A DNA stretch of 35,436 nucleotides from an uncultured Oscillibacter sp. (GTDB lineage: Bacteria; Bacillota; Clostridia; Oscillospirales; Oscillospiraceae), in NCBI GenBank assembly GCA_905200545.1, contig CAJKKQ010000025.1, forward strand, positions 1 through 35,436. Direction: 5' to 3'. A program made the translations under genes and the position numbers. The notes below the pieces were generated by a model that worked only from the letters and a program-made list of their open reading frames with translations, was not told the DNA's origin and did no database searches. Positions within the stretch are counted from its first letter, which is position 1. Every line of letters begins with the position of its first letter. Shown here one piece after another: positions 16,539-25,058 of the stretch.

Positions 16539-17756
16539 ATGGATAAAATCAAAATGACCACCCCCATCGTGGAGATGGACGGCGATGAGATGACCCGCGT
16601 TCTGTGGGGCTGGATCAAGGAAATGCTGATCGAGCCCTTTGTGGATCTGAAAACGGAGTACTATGACCTGGGCCTGCTGCACCGCAACGAGACGCAGGAT
16701 CAGGTGACGGTGGATGCCGCCAACGCCACCCGGAAATACGGTGTGGCGGTCAAGTGCGCCACTATTACCCCCAACAAGCAGCGCATGGAAGAGTACCCCC
16801 AGCTGACGGAGATGTGGAAGAGCCCCAACGGCACCATCCGCTCCATTCTGGACGGCACCGTGTTCCGCACGCCCATCCTCATCGACGCCATCCGTCCCGT
16901 GGTGAAGAATTGGAAAAAGCCCATCACCATCGCCCGTCACGCCTACGGCGACGTCTATAAGAGCGTGGATTTCCACACGGACGAGCCCGGCGAGTGCACC
17001 ATGACCTTCCGGGGCGTCTCTGGAAAGGAACAGACCGTGGTGGTCCAGAAGGTGGACGGCCCCGCCGTGTGGCAGGGCGCCCACAACAAGGACAGCTCCA
17101 TCCGCTCCTTTGCCCGCGCCTGTTTCCAGTACGCCATCGACACCAAGCAGGACCTGTGGTTCTCCACCAAGGACACCATCGCTAAGGTCTACGACGGGGA
17201 CTTCAAGCAGATCTTTGAAGAGGAGTACGAGAGCCGTTACAAGGCGGAGTTTGAAAAGCTGGGCCTCACCTACTTCTACACCCTCATCGACGACGCCGTG
17301 GCCCGGGTCATCCGCAGCGAGGGCGGCTACATCTGGGCCTGCAAAAACTACGACGGCGACGTCATGAGTGACATGGTGTCCACCGCCTTCGGTTCTCTTG
17401 CCATGATGACCAGTGTCCTGGTGGCCCCCGACGGCACCATGGAGTTTGAGGCGGCTCACGGCACCGTCACCCGCCACTACTACAAGTACTTAAAGGGCGA
17501 GGAGACCTCCACCAACCCCATGGCCACCATCTTCGCCTGGTCCGGGGCTCTCAAGCGCCGGGGCGAGCTGGATCAGCTGCCGGAGCTGGTGCACTTCGGT
17601 GAAAAGCTGGAGGAGGCCTGCTACGATACGTTGAACGCCGGGATCATGACCAAGGATCTGGTGGGTCTGGTGGAGCCGGGCTTTGCTGCCACAGCGGTAA
17701 CCAGCAAGGAATTCCTAAGCGCCATCGCGGAGAAATTATCTAATAAATTGGCTTAA
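16539..17756 (+). CDS. icd: NADP-type isocitrate dehydrogenase
   Basis: The 405-residue homodimeric (subfamily II, eukaryote-like) isocitrate dehydrogenase starts TTPIVEMDGDEMTRVLW and contains NGTIRSILDGTVFRTPI (isocitrate binding), the metal-binding DDAVARVIRSEGGYIWACKNYDGD region and AAHGTVTRHYY (cofactor loop). The reaction is isocitrate + NADP+ to 2-oxoglutarate + CO2 + NADPH. It starts one base after the hydratase stop, so the genes form an operon. In an anaerobe this is usually the oxidative arm of an incomplete TCA cycle supplying glutamate and NADPH. Coenzyme choice is inferred from the family. Confidence 0.95.
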   Translation: MDKIKMTTPIVEMDGDEMTRVLWGWIKEMLIEPFVDLKTEYYDLGLLHRNETQDQVTVDAANATRKYGVAVKCATITPNKQRMEEYPQLTEMWKSPNGTIRSILDGTVFRTPILIDAIRPVVKNWKKPITIARHAYGDVYKSVDFHTDEPGECTMTFRGVSGKEQTVVVQKVDGPAVWQGAHNKDSSIRSFARACFQYAIDTKQDLWFSTKDTIAKVYDGDFKQIFEEEYESRYKAEFEKLGLTYFYTLIDDAVARVIRSEGGYIWACKNYDGDVMSDMVSTAFGSLAMMTSVLVAPDGTMEFEAAHGTVTRHYYKYLKGEETSTNPMATIFAWSGALKRRGELDQLPELVHFGEKLEEACYDTLNAGIMTKDLVGLVEPGFAATAVTSKEFLSAIAEKLSNKLA

Positions 17757-17767
17757 TTGTTTATTAT

Positions 17768-17816
17768 AAAGGACAACTCCCCACGAATCTGCAAGATTCG
17801 TGGGGAGTTGTCCTTT
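17768..17816. terminator. Very long bidirectional terminator
   Basis: A perfect 23-bp stem (17768-17790 with 17794-17816) has a GCA loop, flanked by AAA and TTT. It ends the icd operon and, on the minus strand, coincides with the stop of the XRE regulator gene. Confidence 0.93.
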
Positions 17817-18598
17817 CAAAACTGATTGGAAAATGTGGTGTGAATGCTGTAATAATACCCTGACATCAGCAGCGGCACATAGACCGGATCGGTGGCAATG
17901 ATGGTGCCGTCCTCCAGCTTTAGCCCAAAGGACTGCAGATTCTCTGTGATATAGAGCATCCGCTCCACACCCAGAGAACAAAATTCCCCGGGGCGATAAT
18001 ACTGAATATCCTGCCAGCCCTCCACGCCCATGGCGTCCCATTGAATTTGGGCCTCCACGCCTTCCCGGCAGGTGGCTTCCACGGCTTCAATGGCGAACCG
18101 GCCCACAAAGGACTTGTCCCCCAGAATCGTCTGCTGGCCGTCGATCCCTACCGTAGTCCCTCCGGATGGTTCTCCCTCCGGGGTATAGACCGTTGCGGTC
18201 AACGTCAGAGAAATCGGCCGCAGAAAGACCCCGGCCCGGTCCAATATACCGAAAAGCACAAAACCCACCAGAACCAGCGCCAGGAGGCTCCCCAAAATCT
18301 GCCCCCACCGCCGCCGGGTCTTCTCCCGAGCCTGCCGGACCAGCAGCACCAGTGCCCGGCGCACCGTCACCTCCGGTTCCGCCTCCTCCTGCTCCTCTCC
18401 CCGCAGCAGGTCCAGCACCTGAAGTCCCAACGCGTCCGCCAGGGGCTCCAGCAAACCCACATCGGGAAAACCTGCTCCCCGTTCCCACTTGGAAACGGCC
18501 CGGTCCGACACATGGAGGGCTTTTGCCAGATCCTTCTGGGTCATGTTCTTCTCTTTTCGGGCCGCTGCGATCAGGGACCCGGTCTTTTCCCGGTTCAT
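17816..18598 (-). CDS. Membrane-bound XRE-family regulator
   Basis: The 260-residue protein has an N-terminal Cro/C1 helix-turn-helix (about 1-65; MTQKDLAKALHVSDRAVSKW), a charged linker, a transmembrane helix (about 115-137) and an outer domain of about 120 residues of unknown fold. The combination suggests a one-component sensor at the membrane, as seen in many Clostridia. I chose the ATG at 18598 (MNREKTGSL, the family's usual start, AGGTGA upstream); an ATG two codons earlier (18604) is possible. Longer upstream readings are antisense to the neighbour's terminal codons. A TTGCGG-18-TATGCT promoter is visible. Confidence 0.78.
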   Translation of the reverse strand: MNREKTGSLIAAARKEKNMTQKDLAKALHVSDRAVSKWERGAGFPDVGLLEPLADALGLQVLDLLRGEEQEEAEPEVTVRRALVLLVRQAREKTRRRWGQILGSLLALVLVGFVLFGILDRAGVFLRPISLTLTATVYTPEGEPSGGTTVGIDGQQTILGDKSFVGRFAIEAVEATCREGVEAQIQWDAMGVEGWQDIQYYRPGEFCSLGVERMLYITENLQSFGLKLEDGTIIATDPVYVPLLMSGYYYSIHTTFSNQF

Positions 18599-18689
18599 AT
18601 CCATCACCTGTGCCCAGCATAGCACAACCGGCTCGCCCCCCGCAACAAACGCTGCGTGGAGCGGGCCGGATCTGTTGGTACTCAGGTGA

Positions 18690-19586
18690 TTACAGGGCGG
18701 CATTGATGGCGGCAATGGCGCCGTCGGATACGGCTGTGGCCACCTGGCGCACCTGCTTGACCCGGATGTCACCGGCGGCATAGACGCCGGGGATGGCGGT
18801 CTCCATCTTCTCGTTGGTGGGGATGTACCCATCCTCCAGGGTCAGTTCCGTGTAGAGCTCCGTGTTGGGCGTCACACCGGCGTACACGAAAATGCCGCAG
18901 CCGGGGTCCTCCACCGTCTCAATGTGGCCGTCATGCTCACTGGCAATCTCCAGACGCTCCACCTGGTCCTGACCGTAGACAGCATGGAGCCGGGAGGCCA
19001 GCCGCAACGAGATGTTGCCGGCGGCAGCCACTTTCCGGCGGAACTCGGCAATGCAGCCCAGCTGATCCTCAAAGTGGATGATGGTCAGGTGCTTGGCAAA
19101 GGAAGCGAGATACAGCGCCTCTTTCACGGCGCCGTCGGCGCCACCCACCACGTAGACGTTCTTGCCCGTGTAGGCAGCGCCGTCCCGGGCGGCGTTCATG
19201 CCCATGCCTTTGCCGGACAACTCCGCCTCCCCAGGGATCCCCAGTTTCCGGGGCGTGCCACCGTTTGCCAGGATGATCCGCTTGGCCTCATAGGTGCCCT
19301 TGTCGGTGGTAACGGTCTTCACCTCGCCTGTCAGTGTGACGGCAGTAACATCGGCGTAGACGATCTCCACACCGGCTCGCAGCGCCTGCTCCTTCATGCG
19401 GGCGGCAAAGGTGGCACCGGTCTCCTGGGGCTCAATGGCCGTGTAGTGGGTAACGGTGGACACCTTGCCGATGATGCCGCCTACCTGGCCCTTTTCCAGG
19501 ATCAGAGCCCGCTTGCCGCGGCTCACGGCGTAAATGCCCGCGCTGATGCCCGCAGGGCCTGCTCCGATGATGAGGATGTCGTACAT
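18690..19586 (-). CDS. Thioredoxin-reductase-like flavoprotein without the CxxC
   Basis: The 298-residue NAD(P)/FAD oxidoreductase has FAD motif GAGPAG (8-13), second dinucleotide motif VVGGADGAVKEA (146-157), GVTPNT and GVYAAGDI. Length and layout match thioredoxin reductase, but the active-site CATCDG is replaced by NAARDG (131-136), so Asn131 and Arg134 stand where the redox cysteines should be. It cannot reduce thioredoxin by the normal route. It may use another acceptor, as ferredoxin/flavodoxin-NADP reductase relatives do. It lies 44 bp downstream of the YeiH-type gene on the same strand and may be co-transcribed with it. Confidence 0.85.
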   Translation of the reverse strand: MYDILIIGAGPAGISAGIYAVSRGKRALILEKGQVGGIIGKVSTVTHYTAIEPQETGATFAARMKEQALRAGVEIVYADVTAVTLTGEVKTVTTDKGTYEAKRIILANGGTPRKLGIPGEAELSGKGMGMNAARDGAAYTGKNVYVVGGADGAVKEALYLASFAKHLTIIHFEDQLGCIAEFRRKVAAAGNISLRLASRLHAVYGQDQVERLEIASEHDGHIETVEDPGCGIFVYAGVTPNTELYTELTLEDGYIPTNEKMETAIPGVYAAGDIRVKQVRQVATAVSDGAIAAINAAL

Positions 19587-19630
19587 AGTGATCCGCTTCC
19601 TTTCTATTTTTTCAACAGTGTGTGGAAATT

Positions 19631-20662
19631 TTACAGAAGGCCCTGGAAATGCTGCATCAGGAGGCTGGCGCAGGTGATGCCCAACCAGCAGCAGGCACCC
19701 ATGAAGATGGGCTTTCCACCGGACTTCACCAGCTTGACGATGTCCGTGTTGAGGCCGATGGCCGCCATGGCCAGGATGATGAAGAACTTGGAGAGCTCCT
19801 TGAAGGGCTGGAAGAAGCCGGCATCCACACCCGCCATGGTGGAAACTGTGGTGATGACGGAGGCCAGGACAAAGAAGAGGATGAAGAAGGGGAAGATCTT
19901 CTTGATGTCAAAGGAACCGCTGGAAGCACCGCCGCCCCGCTTGGCCTGCCAGGTGCGCCAGAAGGCCAGTACCAGCGTGATGGGGATAATGGCCAGGGTG
20001 CGGGTAAGCTTGACGATGGTGGCGTACTCCAGCACCGCGCCGTTGGTGCCGTGGAGGGTGTCCCAGGTGGAAGCCGCCGCCGTGACGGAGGATGTGTCGT
20101 TAATGGCCGTTCCGGCGAAGAGGCCGAAGCCCTCGTTGCTCATACCCATGGCGCCGCCCAGAGTGGGGAAAAACAGGGCTGCCAAGATATTGAAGAGGAA
20201 AATGACGGAGATGGCCTGGGCGATCTCCTCGTCGTCCGCACCAATAACGGGAGCGGTGGCAGCGATGGCGGAGCCGCCGCAGATGGAGGATCCCACGCCC
20301 ACCAGCACGGAGATATTGCTGGGGATCTTCATCCACTTGCGCAGCAGGAACGCGATCACCAGGGACATGGTGATGGTGGTGCAGATAATGGGCAGGGACT
20401 GGGCACCCACCTTGGCGATCTCAGAAAGGTTCAGACCAAAGCCCAGGAGGATCACTGCATACTGCAGGATCTTCTTGGAGGTGAAAGCAATGCCCGCCTG
20501 ATAGCGGGTGCGATCCCGCAGGACCAAGGACACCACCATACCCATGAGAATCGCGAAGACAGGACCGCCGATGACCGGGAATGCGTGTCCCAGCAGCCAG
20601 CTGGGGATAGCCAGGATCAGACACAGCAGCAGACCCGGGCCGGCTTTTTTCCAAAACTCCAT
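19631..20662 (-). CDS. yeiH: YeiH-family putative sulfate/sulfite exporter (UPF0324)
   Basis: The 343-residue protein has about ten hydrophobic segments and motifs of the UPF0324/Cons_hypoth698 family ([57 protein letters not shown]). It is divergent from a LysR regulator, the same arrangement as yeiE-yeiH in enterobacteria, where YeiE responds to sulfite. Export of sulfite or sulfate is therefore likely but not shown by sequence. The ATG at 20662 is the family start; the frame is open further upstream only through the AT-rich promoter region. Confidence 0.85.
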   Translation of the reverse strand: MEFWKKAGPGLLLCLILAIPSWLLGHAFPVIGGPVFAILMGMVVSLVLRDRTRYQAGIAFTSKKILQYAVILLGFGLNLSEIAKVGAQSLPIICTTITMSLVIAFLLRKWMKIPSNISVLVGVGSSICGGSAIAATAPVIGADDEEIAQAISVIFLFNILAALFFPTLGGAMGMSNEGFGLFAGTAINDTSSVTAAASTWDTLHGTNGAVLEYATIVKLTRTLAIIPITLVLAFWRTWQAKRGGGASSGSFDIKKIFPFFILFFVLASVITTVSTMAGVDAGFFQPFKELSKFFIILAMAAIGLNTDIVKLVKSGGKPIFMGACCWLGITCASLLMQHFQGLL

Positions 20663-20743
20663 GTGATTTTCTCTCTCTTTCGCAGCGTATTTTACTTGGA
20701 TGACTTGATTATAGCGCAGGACTACGATAAAATGAAATGAAGA

Positions 20744-20759
20744 ATTGTTATATAACAAT
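20744..20759. promoter_or_regulatory. Perfect palindrome between yeiH and the LysR gene, probable LysR box
   Basis: ATTGTTATATAACAAT is a perfect 16-bp palindrome containing a T-N11-A LysR-type box. It lies 24 bp before the LysR start and 81 bp from the yeiH start. The intergenic DNA is AT-rich and holds divergent promoters. Confidence 0.65.
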
Positions 20760-20783
20760 AAATTTATATAATAGGTGATCGCT

Positions 20784-21644
20784 ATGCTGGATCCACGCTG
20801 GAATACCTTTCTCGTGCTGTGCGAGACCATGAACTATACCCGGGCCGCCGAGCAGCTTTGCCTCACCCAGCCGGCGGTGACCCACCACATCCACTATCTG
20901 GAGGATCACTACGGCTGCCGCCTCTTCTCCTACGAAGGCAAGATCCTGCGGCTGACGGAGGCAGGGATGCGGCTGCGGGAATTTACCCGATCCATGGCCT
21001 ACAACAGCAAGAAGGTGGAAGCCACCATGGCGGCTCCTGCCCCCATTTCGCTGCGGGTGGGAGCCTCCAAGACCATCGGGGAATACGTCATCGCCCCCAG
21101 GGTGGAACGCTTTCTGCGCTCCCAGCCGGAGGCCTCCTTCTCCCTGTTGGTGGACAACACCCAGGTGCTGCTGCGGGCGCTGGAAGCGGGGCAGCTGGAC
21201 TTTGCCCTGGTGGAAGGTTTCTTTGACCGTAGCCGCTATGATGCGCAGCTTTGCCGGCAGGAGGCATTTTTCGGTGTCTGTGCTCCCCAACACCGGCTGG
21301 CAGGCAGAGCCGTTCCCCTGGACGAAATAACCGGTGAACGGCTGATCCTGCGGGAACCCGGCTCCGGCACCCGGGCCATCTTTGAAGAGGCCCTGCACCG
21401 CCAGAATTACACCCTGGACAGTTTCCCCAGTGTGGTAACCATCAGCGATTTTTCCACCATCAAGTCGCTGGTAGCAGATGGCCTGGGATTATCTTTTTTG
21501 TATGCCCCGGTGGTGGAGCAGGAGCTGGAGGCTGGAACCCTGGCACGGTTTGATCTGGCGGAAGTGCCCATGAGCGGTGCTTTCTACTTTGTGTGCCTCA
21601 AGGACAATTTATTCGCCAAAAACTGGATGGACTGGATGCAGTGA
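20784..21644 (+). CDS. LysR-family regulator divergent from yeiH
   Basis: The 286-residue protein has an N-terminal winged helix-turn-helix (about 1-65; [24 protein letters not shown]) and a LysR substrate-binding domain (about 90-285). It probably activates or represses the divergent yeiH operon in response to an oxidised-sulfur ligand, by analogy with YeiE/CysB-like proteins. AGGTGA precedes the ATG at 20784; a GTG at 20775 is an inferior alternative because it lies inside that site. Confidence 0.88.
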   Translation: MLDPRWNTFLVLCETMNYTRAAEQLCLTQPAVTHHIHYLEDHYGCRLFSYEGKILRLTEAGMRLREFTRSMAYNSKKVEATMAAPAPISLRVGASKTIGEYVIAPRVERFLRSQPEASFSLLVDNTQVLLRALEAGQLDFALVEGFFDRSRYDAQLCRQEAFFGVCAPQHRLAGRAVPLDEITGERLILREPGSGTRAIFEEALHRQNYTLDSFPSVVTISDFSTIKSLVADGLGLSFLYAPVVEQELEAGTLARFDLAEVPMSGAFYFVCLKDNLFAKNWMDWMQ

Positions 21645-21693
21645 AGCAGAAAAAAGGCAGCGCGGAAAAAAACTCCGTGCCGCCTGTCATCAT

Positions 21694-21725
21694 AAAAAAG
21701 GAGCAAGCGATAAGACGCTTGCTCC
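21694..21725 (-). terminator. Terminator of the interrupted tRNA-Ser gene
   Basis: GGAGCAAGCG (21700-21709) pairs with CGCTTGCTCC (21716-21725). On the minus strand it is followed by six T and lies 4 nt after the tRNA 3' CCA. It belongs to the host tRNA-Ser gene now split by the element and shows that this half kept its native 3' flank. Confidence 0.85.
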
Positions 21726-21729
21726 GACA

Positions 21730-21787
21730 TGGCGCAGCGGGAGGGATTCGAACCCTCGTGGGATTGCTCCCAAACTGATTTCGAGTC
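21730..21787 (-). pseudogene. 3' half of tRNA-Ser(CGA), split by the element
   Basis: On the minus strand this has the 3' anticodon strand, a long variable arm (GGGA-GCAA-TCCC), a perfect T arm (GAGGG/CCCTC around TTCGAAT), acceptor 3' strand CCGCTGC, discriminator G and encoded CCA. There is no matching 5' half beside it. The missing part lies at 33,621-33,662, where GCAGCGG completes the 7-bp acceptor stem. Joined across the 11-bp core the two pieces make an 89-nt class II tRNA with anticodon CGA. Confidence 0.88.
21777..21787. repeat. Left attachment-site core
   Basis: GATTTCGAGTC occurs here and at 33,621-33,631. It corresponds to the anticodon loop and adjoining stem of the split tRNA-Ser. 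Bases next to the core differ at the two ends, so the identity is exactly 11 bp. Confidence 0.85.
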
Positions 21788-21838
21788 GTTGGAAGCGGGT
21801 GTCTTTTGGAGCATTTTGAGCGCTTCTCTGCGCTCCTC

Positions 21839-21881
21839 AAAACGCCGGAAGCCCTTGATTTTACTAGGGTTTCCGGCGTTT
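21839..21881. terminator. Hairpin near the left end of the element
   Basis: AACGCCGGAAGCCCT pairs with AGGGTTTCCGGCGTT (one G-T). Both sides carry A or T runs, so it may terminate outgoing or incoming transcripts at the element edge. A second smaller dyad (TTTTGAG...CTCAAAA) lies just before it. Confidence 0.6.
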
Positions 21882-21889
21882 CCACTGTT

Positions 21890-21963
21890 GGCACAAGGCT
21901 TTGGGGATTTTTCCCTTCAAAGCAGATTTTTCGGAAAAGTGTTAGCATTCTGTTAGCGTTTTG
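21890..21963. repeat. Left-end repeats, candidate integrase arm sites
   Basis: GGCACAAGG (21890-21898) and a block with TTTTTCGG followed by two GTTAGC units (21941-21951 and 21952-21963) recur at the right end (33578-33586 and 33502-33539) in the same orientation. Short repeated sites flanking att cores are typical arm-type binding sites of tyrosine integrases. Confidence 0.5.
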
Positions 21964-22043
21964 TGAGCGAAAACCGAGTTGACTCTGTATGGAGCCCATT
22001 TCTGGGAGTGTCGGAATCAGAGCAAAAATATCATTTTTTGGAA

Positions 22044-22071
22044 AAGTTTGTGCTATTGATAGCACAAACTT
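22044..22071. promoter_or_regulatory. 28-bp palindrome overlapping the ATPase promoter
   Basis: Perfect 13-bp arms (AAGTTTGTGCTAT and its complement) are separated by TG. The right arm overlaps a -35 TTGATT (22070-22075), which is followed after 17 bp by TACACT (22093-22098). A dimeric repressor is implied; which protein binds is unknown. Confidence 0.7.
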
Positions 22072-22116
22072 GATTTTTCGTTTTCTTTATGCTACACTCC
22101 AGCCAGAGGTGATACG

Positions 22117-23436
22117 ATGCTGAAAAGCGGAAGTGAACTGCACCGCCGTGATCTTTATTTGAATCGACTGATCGCGTTTCAGGATACCGAGCCGGTCAAG
22201 ATCATCACAGGCATCCGGCGCTGTGGAAAATCCAGTCTGATGAAACTGATGGTCCTTCATCTGCGTCAGACCGGAGTGAGCGATGATCAGATCATCGAGA
22301 TGAATTTTGAATCTATGGACTTCCGCCGAATGACCGCGGAGGAACTGTACCGGTATGTGAAGGAGCGGCTGCCGGAGAAAAAGCGTGCCTACCTGTTTTT
22401 TGACGAGATCCAGCGCATCGACCAGTGGCAGGATGCGGTGAATTCCTTCCGGGTGGATTTCGACTGCGACATCTATGTGACCGGCTCCAACGCCTATCTT
22501 CTGTCCTCCGAGTATGCCACCTACCTGGCTGGACGGAGCGTGGAAATTAAGATACTTCCTCTCTCTTTCCGGGAGTTCCTGGACTTCCACGGCTATGTGG
22601 TCAGGGAGAGCAAAAGCCCCGCCGGAGGAATGCGGAAGCGGATCTATGATACCGATGGTGAAAGCTATGAGCCGCAAGAACTTCTGGATGCTTATCTGCG
22701 CTTTGGCGGGATGCCCGGCATTGCAGATGTGGGGCTGGATACCGATAAAGCGCTGGCCCTGCTAGACGGGATCTATTCCACGGTCGTGGTGCGGGATATT
22801 CTGGAACGGGAGCGCCGCCGTGGTCAACGGCAGATCACAGATCCAGATTTGCTGCGGAAGATCATCATGTTCCTGGCCGACAATATCGGCAACAGCACCT
22901 CCATCACATCCATCAGTAATACCCTCGTAAATGAAAAGCTGCTGGACCAAAGCCGCAAGGGAAATCCCTCTGTTCACACCATTCAGGCCTATGTAGGTGC
23001 ACTGCTGGAGTCTTATGTCTTTTACGAGATTAAGCGCTTCGATATCAAGGGTAAGGAGTATCTACGCACCCTGGGCAAATATTATATTGTAGACATCGGT
23101 CTGCGCAACTATCTGTTGGGTTTCCGGGACATGGATACCGGACACATCATCGAGAACATCGTTTACTTTGAATTGCTCCGCCGGGGATACGATGTGTCCA
23201 TCGGCAAGGTGGACAACAAGGAAGTGGATTTTATCGCTGCCAATGCGGAACAGAAACGGTATATCCAAGTGACCGAGTCTATAAATGAGCCAACCACCCG
23301 CGAGCGGGAATTGGCTCCTCTGCGCATGATCCGAGACAACTACGAGAAGATTGTGATTGCCGGAAACTGCAATCACCCCATAACGGAAGACGGTATCAAG
23401 ATCATTAGACTAACAGACTTTCTTTTAGATACCTGA
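22117..23436 (+). CDS. AAA-type ATPase with DUF4143 domain
   Basis: The 439-residue protein has Walker A GIRRCGKSS (about 32-40), Walker B AYLFFDEIQ, a sensor region YVTGSNAYLLSSE and a C-terminal DUF4143 domain (about 215-390) that contains a degenerate nuclease-like core (NKEVDFIAANAEQKRYIQV). Such proteins are widespread in gut bacteria, often on mobile DNA, but their function is not established. GAGGTG lies 6 nt before the ATG at 22117. It is the first gene inside the left end, preceded by its own promoter and a perfect palindrome and followed by a terminator. Confidence 0.85.
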   Translation: MLKSGSELHRRDLYLNRLIAFQDTEPVKIITGIRRCGKSSLMKLMVLHLRQTGVSDDQIIEMNFESMDFRRMTAEELYRYVKERLPEKKRAYLFFDEIQRIDQWQDAVNSFRVDFDCDIYVTGSNAYLLSSEYATYLAGRSVEIKILPLSFREFLDFHGYVVRESKSPAGGMRKRIYDTDGESYEPQELLDAYLRFGGMPGIADVGLDTDKALALLDGIYSTVVVRDILERERRRGQRQITDPDLLRKIIMFLADNIGNSTSITSISNTLVNEKLLDQSRKGNPSVHTIQAYVGALLESYVFYEIKRFDIKGKEYLRTLGKYYIVDIGLRNYLLGFRDMDTGHIIENIVYFELLRRGYDVSIGKVDNKEVDFIAANAEQKRYIQVTESINEPTTRERELAPLRMIRDNYEKIVIAGNCNHPITEDGIKIIRLTDFLLDT

Positions 23437-23491
23437 CGGGAGTACCCAGACACTCTTACAGGTACTCACAACAAATAGCATCCCGTGTATG

Positions 23492-23524
23492 ACAGCGTCT
23501 GCGAGAAATCGCAGGCGCTGTTTT
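23492..23524 (+). terminator. Terminator of the ATPase gene
   Basis: ACAGCGTCTGCG pairs with CGCAGGCGCTGT (12 bp, one G-T), with AGAAAT loop and a TTTT tail. Confidence 0.8.
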
Positions 23525-23591
23525 CGTCTCTGCAATACCCCTCGTCCTTCGTCCCCCGTCCGCCCACTCGTCGCAATGTACTCCACTCATC

Positions 23592-23921
23592 GTTTTCGCC
23601 TGTCGGCGAAAACTCACCGCTTCGTCATTGCTCCTCTCCCCCAAAAGCAGGCTTTTGGGGGTGCCCCCGTATTGTTTTTGCCGCCCATGAGGGATACACC
23701 CCTACCCCCAGTGAAAGGCGGCAAAAACGGCGGCAAAGGGGCGCAGGCTGCGGGCCAATCAAGGCCCGTTGCCTGCGCAGCCGAAGCCGCAAAACGGGGT
23801 TCCGGGGTGTCCCCGGGCGCACGCCTTGCTGCCCCTATAGGGCGGCAAGGTATAGTGCGTTATACCGCCCTGACAACCGCACGTGAAAATGCCCGGCCCG
23901 CCTTGTAGGGGCCGGGCATTT
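23592..23921 (+). other. oriT region with MobV-type nick sequence
   Basis: This 600-bp non-coding stretch precedes the relaxase and is packed with dyads: 23592-23613, 23638-23661, a long-range pair 23675-23685 with 23717-23727, 23741-23778 (14 bp with an internal loop), 23825-23850 and 23887-23921. Within it, GGTATAGTGCG-TTATACC (23849-23866) matches the pMV158 MobM nick region (TAGTGTG/TTA), flanked by the GGTATA/TATACC dyad. By analogy the nick falls between 23859 and 23860 on the plus strand. I see no gene here. Confidence 0.8.
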
Positions 23922-24067
23922 CTCGCGGGCGGGGAAACCGCCGCCGCACCAGTCTTGCAGGGTTCAGCAACAGTCTCTCTGCGGCGGGTTCCACATTGGC
24001 AGGGCGGTATGTGAAAAAGCCCTCGTCCACCGCACGCCCACCAGTTCAACGAAAGGAGTTTTGTGTG

Positions 24068-25045
24068 ATGCCTTACGCCATTATGCGCTTCGAGAAACGA
24101 AAAGGAGGACCGGCTTCCGCCATTGAAAAACACCACGAACGAAAAAAGGAACAGTACGCCAGCAATCCGGATGTGGACACGAAACGTTCCCATCTCAACT
24201 ATCATCTCATTCAACCACGGCACAAGTACTACGCAGAAATCCAGTCCCGCATTGAGCGTGCCCAGCGGGAGAATCCTAAGTGCAAGGTACGCAAGGACAG
24301 CGTGAAGTTCATCGACACCATTGTCACCGCCACACCGGAGTATCTGGCCCGTCTATTGCCAGAGCAGGTGCGCCGCTACTTTGAGCGGGCGCTGGACTTT
24401 TTTAAGAAAGAGGTTGGCGAATCCAACATCTTCTCCGCCGTGGTCCACATGGATGAGCGCAATCCCCACATGCACCTGTGCTTTGTTCCGCTGACAAAAG
24501 ACAACCGGCTGTCCGCCAAGGAGGTGATTGGAGGGCGGGACAAGCTTGTGGAGTGGCAGGACAAATTCCACGACCACATGGCCTCAGAGTTCCCGGAGCT
24601 GGAACGGGGGCAGTCTGCCGCCGTCACCAGACGGAAGCACATTCCCACATGGCTCTACAAACAGTCCCACCGGCTCACCGACGAAATGAAACAGATCCGC
24701 ACCGAGCTGGAGCAGATCGGTACGCTGAATGCCAAACGGCAGAAGGAAAAAATTCTGAAGCTGCTGGAGCAATGGTATCCCCAGGTCAATGCTTTCGAAG
24801 CAAAACTAAAGCCTTACGATGAGCAGATCCAGATTTTGAGGCAGAACGCCTTGATCGAAAGAAGGGATGCCGAGCGAGCCCAGTGGGAACAGCATCAGGA
24901 GCACCTGGAGAAAATGTCTCTCGTCTATGAGCTGCAGGAGTGTCAGGATTTCATTGACTCCATCCCCCAGGATCTGCGGGAGCAGCTGAAGGAACACTAT
25001 GAGGCGCAGCTAAAGCAAAAGCAGGAGCAGCAATTCGGACATTGA
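24068..25045 (+). CDS. MobV-family relaxase
   Basis: The 325-residue plasmid-mobilization relaxase (Mob_Pre) nicks oriT and pilots single-stranded DNA to a conjugation channel. His22 in KHHERKK aligns with the catalytic His22 of MobM; RSHLNYHL follows, and motif III HMDERNPHMH (about 126-135) supplies the metal-binding histidines. The last 120 residues are a predicted coiled coil. It is shorter than plasmid MobV proteins. AAAGGAG lies 9 nt before the ATG at 24068; the frame is open upstream through the oriT, but that part has no ribosome binding site or homology. Confidence 0.9.
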   Translation: MPYAIMRFEKRKGGPASAIEKHHERKKEQYASNPDVDTKRSHLNYHLIQPRHKYYAEIQSRIERAQRENPKCKVRKDSVKFIDTIVTATPEYLARLLPEQVRRYFERALDFFKKEVGESNIFSAVVHMDERNPHMHLCFVPLTKDNRLSAKEVIGGRDKLVEWQDKFHDHMASEFPELERGQSAAVTRRKHIPTWLYKQSHRLTDEMKQIRTELEQIGTLNAKRQKEKILKLLEQWYPQVNAFEAKLKPYDEQIQILRQNALIERRDAERAQWEQHQEHLEKMSLVYELQECQDFIDSIPQDLREQLKEHYEAQLKQKQEQQFGH

Positions 25046-25058
25046 GGAGGTAATCAAC

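Noticed and set aside
14027..16618. Very long minus-strand open frame opposite the hydratase gene
   Set aside because: It is rich in G, H and V, has no recognisable domain or ribosome binding site, and mirrors a conserved gene in GC-rich DNA.
23424..23445. Similarity of ATACCTGACGGGAG to the window end (TATCTGACGGGAG near 35420)
   Set aside because: Short match with no shared flanks or matching boundary; most likely chance.
23592..23921. CRISPR array or gene remnant in the repeat-rich gap
   Set aside because: The repeats are inverted, not regularly spaced direct repeats, and the nick sequence explains the region as oriT.
24000..24067. N-terminal extension of the relaxase
   Set aside because: Catalytic His22 spacing and the ribosome binding site both place the start at 24068.
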